NCBI RefSeq assembly: GCF_001426405.1
Contig: NZ_LMEP01000001.1
Location: 249,241-313,240, forward strand
Length of the DNA stretch: 64,000 nucleotides
Source of the DNA: Streptomyces sp. Root1304
Lineage (GTDB): Bacteria > Actinomycetota > Actinomycetes > Streptomycetales > Streptomycetaceae
Direction of reading: 5' to 3'
Part shown: piece by piece, positions 63,229 through 64,000 of the stretch
How positions within the stretch are numbered: the stretch's first letter is position 1
How the letters are laid out: the number at the start of each line of letters is the position of its first letter
The notes under the pieces: model-generated
The model's database searches: none
Told to the model about the DNA's origin: nothing
What the model saw: the letters and a program-made list of their open reading frames with translations, nothing else
Position numbers and translations under genes: made by a program

Positions 63229-64000
63229 GTGTCCGTGACCCCCGTGCCGTCCGTCCCCGCCACCCGTACCCCCCGATCCGCCCCGCCCCGCCCGGGCCGA
63301 CCGCCCCGCCCGGCCCCCCGGTTCGGTGCGCTGCGGCACGCCGCCCCCGCGCTGCTCGGGTATCTGGCGGTACGGCTGCTGGGCCTCGCCGTGCTCGCCC
63401 GCTGGGCGCATCTCAAGGGGCACGGGCTGCTGCCGCTGCTCGCCGGGTCCTGGGACTCGCTCTGGTACCTGGACATCGCCGGTCACGGGTACACGGCGGA
63501 GCCCTCCTACCCCCGGAACCTGGCGTTCTTCCCGCTCTTCCCCGGGCTGGTCCGGGCGCTCTCGGCGGTGCTCCCGGGCTCCCCCGCCGCGCTCGCGCTC
63601 GGGCTGGCCGTGGTCTGCTCGACGGCCGCCGCCTGGGGGATCTTCGCGGTCGGCGACCGGCTGCACGGCCGCCGTACGGGCACGGTCCTCGCGGTTCTGT
63701 GGGGTGCCTCGCCGGTGGCCGCGGTGGAGTGGACGGCCTACACGGAGTCGCTGTTCACGGCGCTCGCCGCCTGGGCGCTGTACGCGGTCCTCGACGGGCG
63801 CTGGGCGTGGGCGGCGGGGCTCGCGGTGGCCGCCGGGCTCACCCGGCCGACGGGGCTCGCGGTGGCGGCGGCGGTGACCGCGGCCGGACTGCTCGCCGCC
63901 CGGCGCCGCGACGGCCGCGCCCTGGCCGCCGCGCTGGTCGCCCCGCTGGGCTGGCTGGGGTACGTCGGCTGGGTGGGGCTCGTACGGGGGCGCTGGGACG
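63229..64000 (+). CDS. Integral membrane mannosyltransferase-like protein, 3' truncated
   Basis: The frame from GTG 63229 stays open to the window end (257 codons). After a Pro/Arg-rich start it has YLAVRLLGLAVLARWA, then SWDSLWYLDIAGHGYT and NLAFFPLFPGLVRALS, followed by several hydrophobic helices. This resembles PIG-V-like or GT-C mannosyltransferases that use polyprenyl-phosphate-mannose. AGGGTG lies about 8 nt upstream; GTG 63235 is an alternative start. Confidence 0.78.
   Translation, partial: MSVTPVPSVPATRTPRSAPPRPGRPPRPAPRFGALRHAAPALLGYLAVRLLGLAVLARWAHLKGHGLLPLLAGSWDSLWYLDIAGHGYTAEPSYPRNLAFFPLFPGLVRALSAVLPGSPAALALGLAVVCSTAAAWGIFAVGDRLHGRRTGTVLAVLWGASPVAAVEWTAYTESLFTALAAWALYAVLDGRWAWAAGLAVAAGLTRPTGLAVAAAVTAAGLLAARRRDGRALAAALVAPLGWLGYVGWVGLVRGRWD

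Noticed and set aside
60304..63666. Minus-strand open frame of 1120 codons
   Set aside because: Antisense to PNP, phosphosugar mutase and the start of the membrane protein, all clearly real.
63326..63877. Plus-strand open frame near the window end
   Set aside because: Cys/Ser/Arg-rich shadow of the membrane protein read in another frame from 63229.

Overview
This is a high-GC actinobacterial chromosome segment, almost certainly Streptomyces. The evidence is very high third-position GC, GTG/TTG starts, chaplin and rodlin aerial-surface proteins, mycothiol S-conjugate amidase, an acyl-CoA carboxylase alpha/beta/epsilon set with BirA, and many TANNNT hexamers placed directly in front of start codons that lack a Shine-Dalgarno sequence. 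From memory, the run mca, ilvA, metB, msrA, hutH, GGDEF protein, cya, birA, pccB, accE, maf, accA2, deoR-type regulator, lpdA, PNP, phosphomannomutase matches the conserved core order of Streptomyces chromosomes. I see no tRNA, rRNA, CRISPR array, transposase or prophage.

Layout. 1-4.6 kb: 3' end of a flavin oxidoreductase, then a cell-surface cluster of one chaplin, three rodlins, an LCP-family protein and a 68-aa protein. 4.6-20 kb: a thioredoxin-fold DUF255 protein, a large NB-ARC/TPR ATPase, mca with satellites, greA, two adjacent membrane Ser/Thr kinases with PQQ-type sensor domains, a DrrAB-like ABC exporter and a membrane-bound HTH protein. 20-33 kb: threonine deaminase, MarR regulator, a degenerate ECF sigma/membrane partner pair, metB, msrA, a zinc alcohol dehydrogenase divergent from an MmyB-type regulator, an L,D-transpeptidase lipoprotein, a small LAxTG sortase substrate and hutH. 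33-39 kb: an accessory secretome block with a lipoprotein, a YD-repeat/phospholipase A2 fusion and a subtilase with an FG-GAP propeller. 39-45 kb: a diguanylate cyclase, enoyl-CoA hydratase, adenylate cyclase, birA and the carboxylase pccB-accE. 45.3-52.7 kb: an accessory island. 52.7-64 kb: a tiny membrane protein, maf, accA2, regulators, lpdA, gamma-glutamylcyclotransferase-like protein, purine nucleoside phosphorylase, phosphosugar mutase and the start of a mannosyltransferase-like membrane protein that runs off the window.

The most interesting element is the island at 45.36-50.54 kb. A small EACC1-like membrane protein is followed three bases later by a 1550-aa protein with a caspase-like protease, a STAND-type ATPase, a transmembrane helix and a long WD40-like propeller. 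This is the architecture of predicted prokaryotic conflict or immune systems. It sits with an MFS exporter/TetR pair inside the acyl-CoA carboxylase neighbourhood, between accE and maf-accA2. Secondary highlights are the three-rodlin locus with a shared upstream motif, the YD-repeat PLA2 fusion, a palindrome shared by two promoter regions, tandem repeats straddling two stop codons, and a 200-bp inverted-repeat element between PNP and the phosphosugar mutase.
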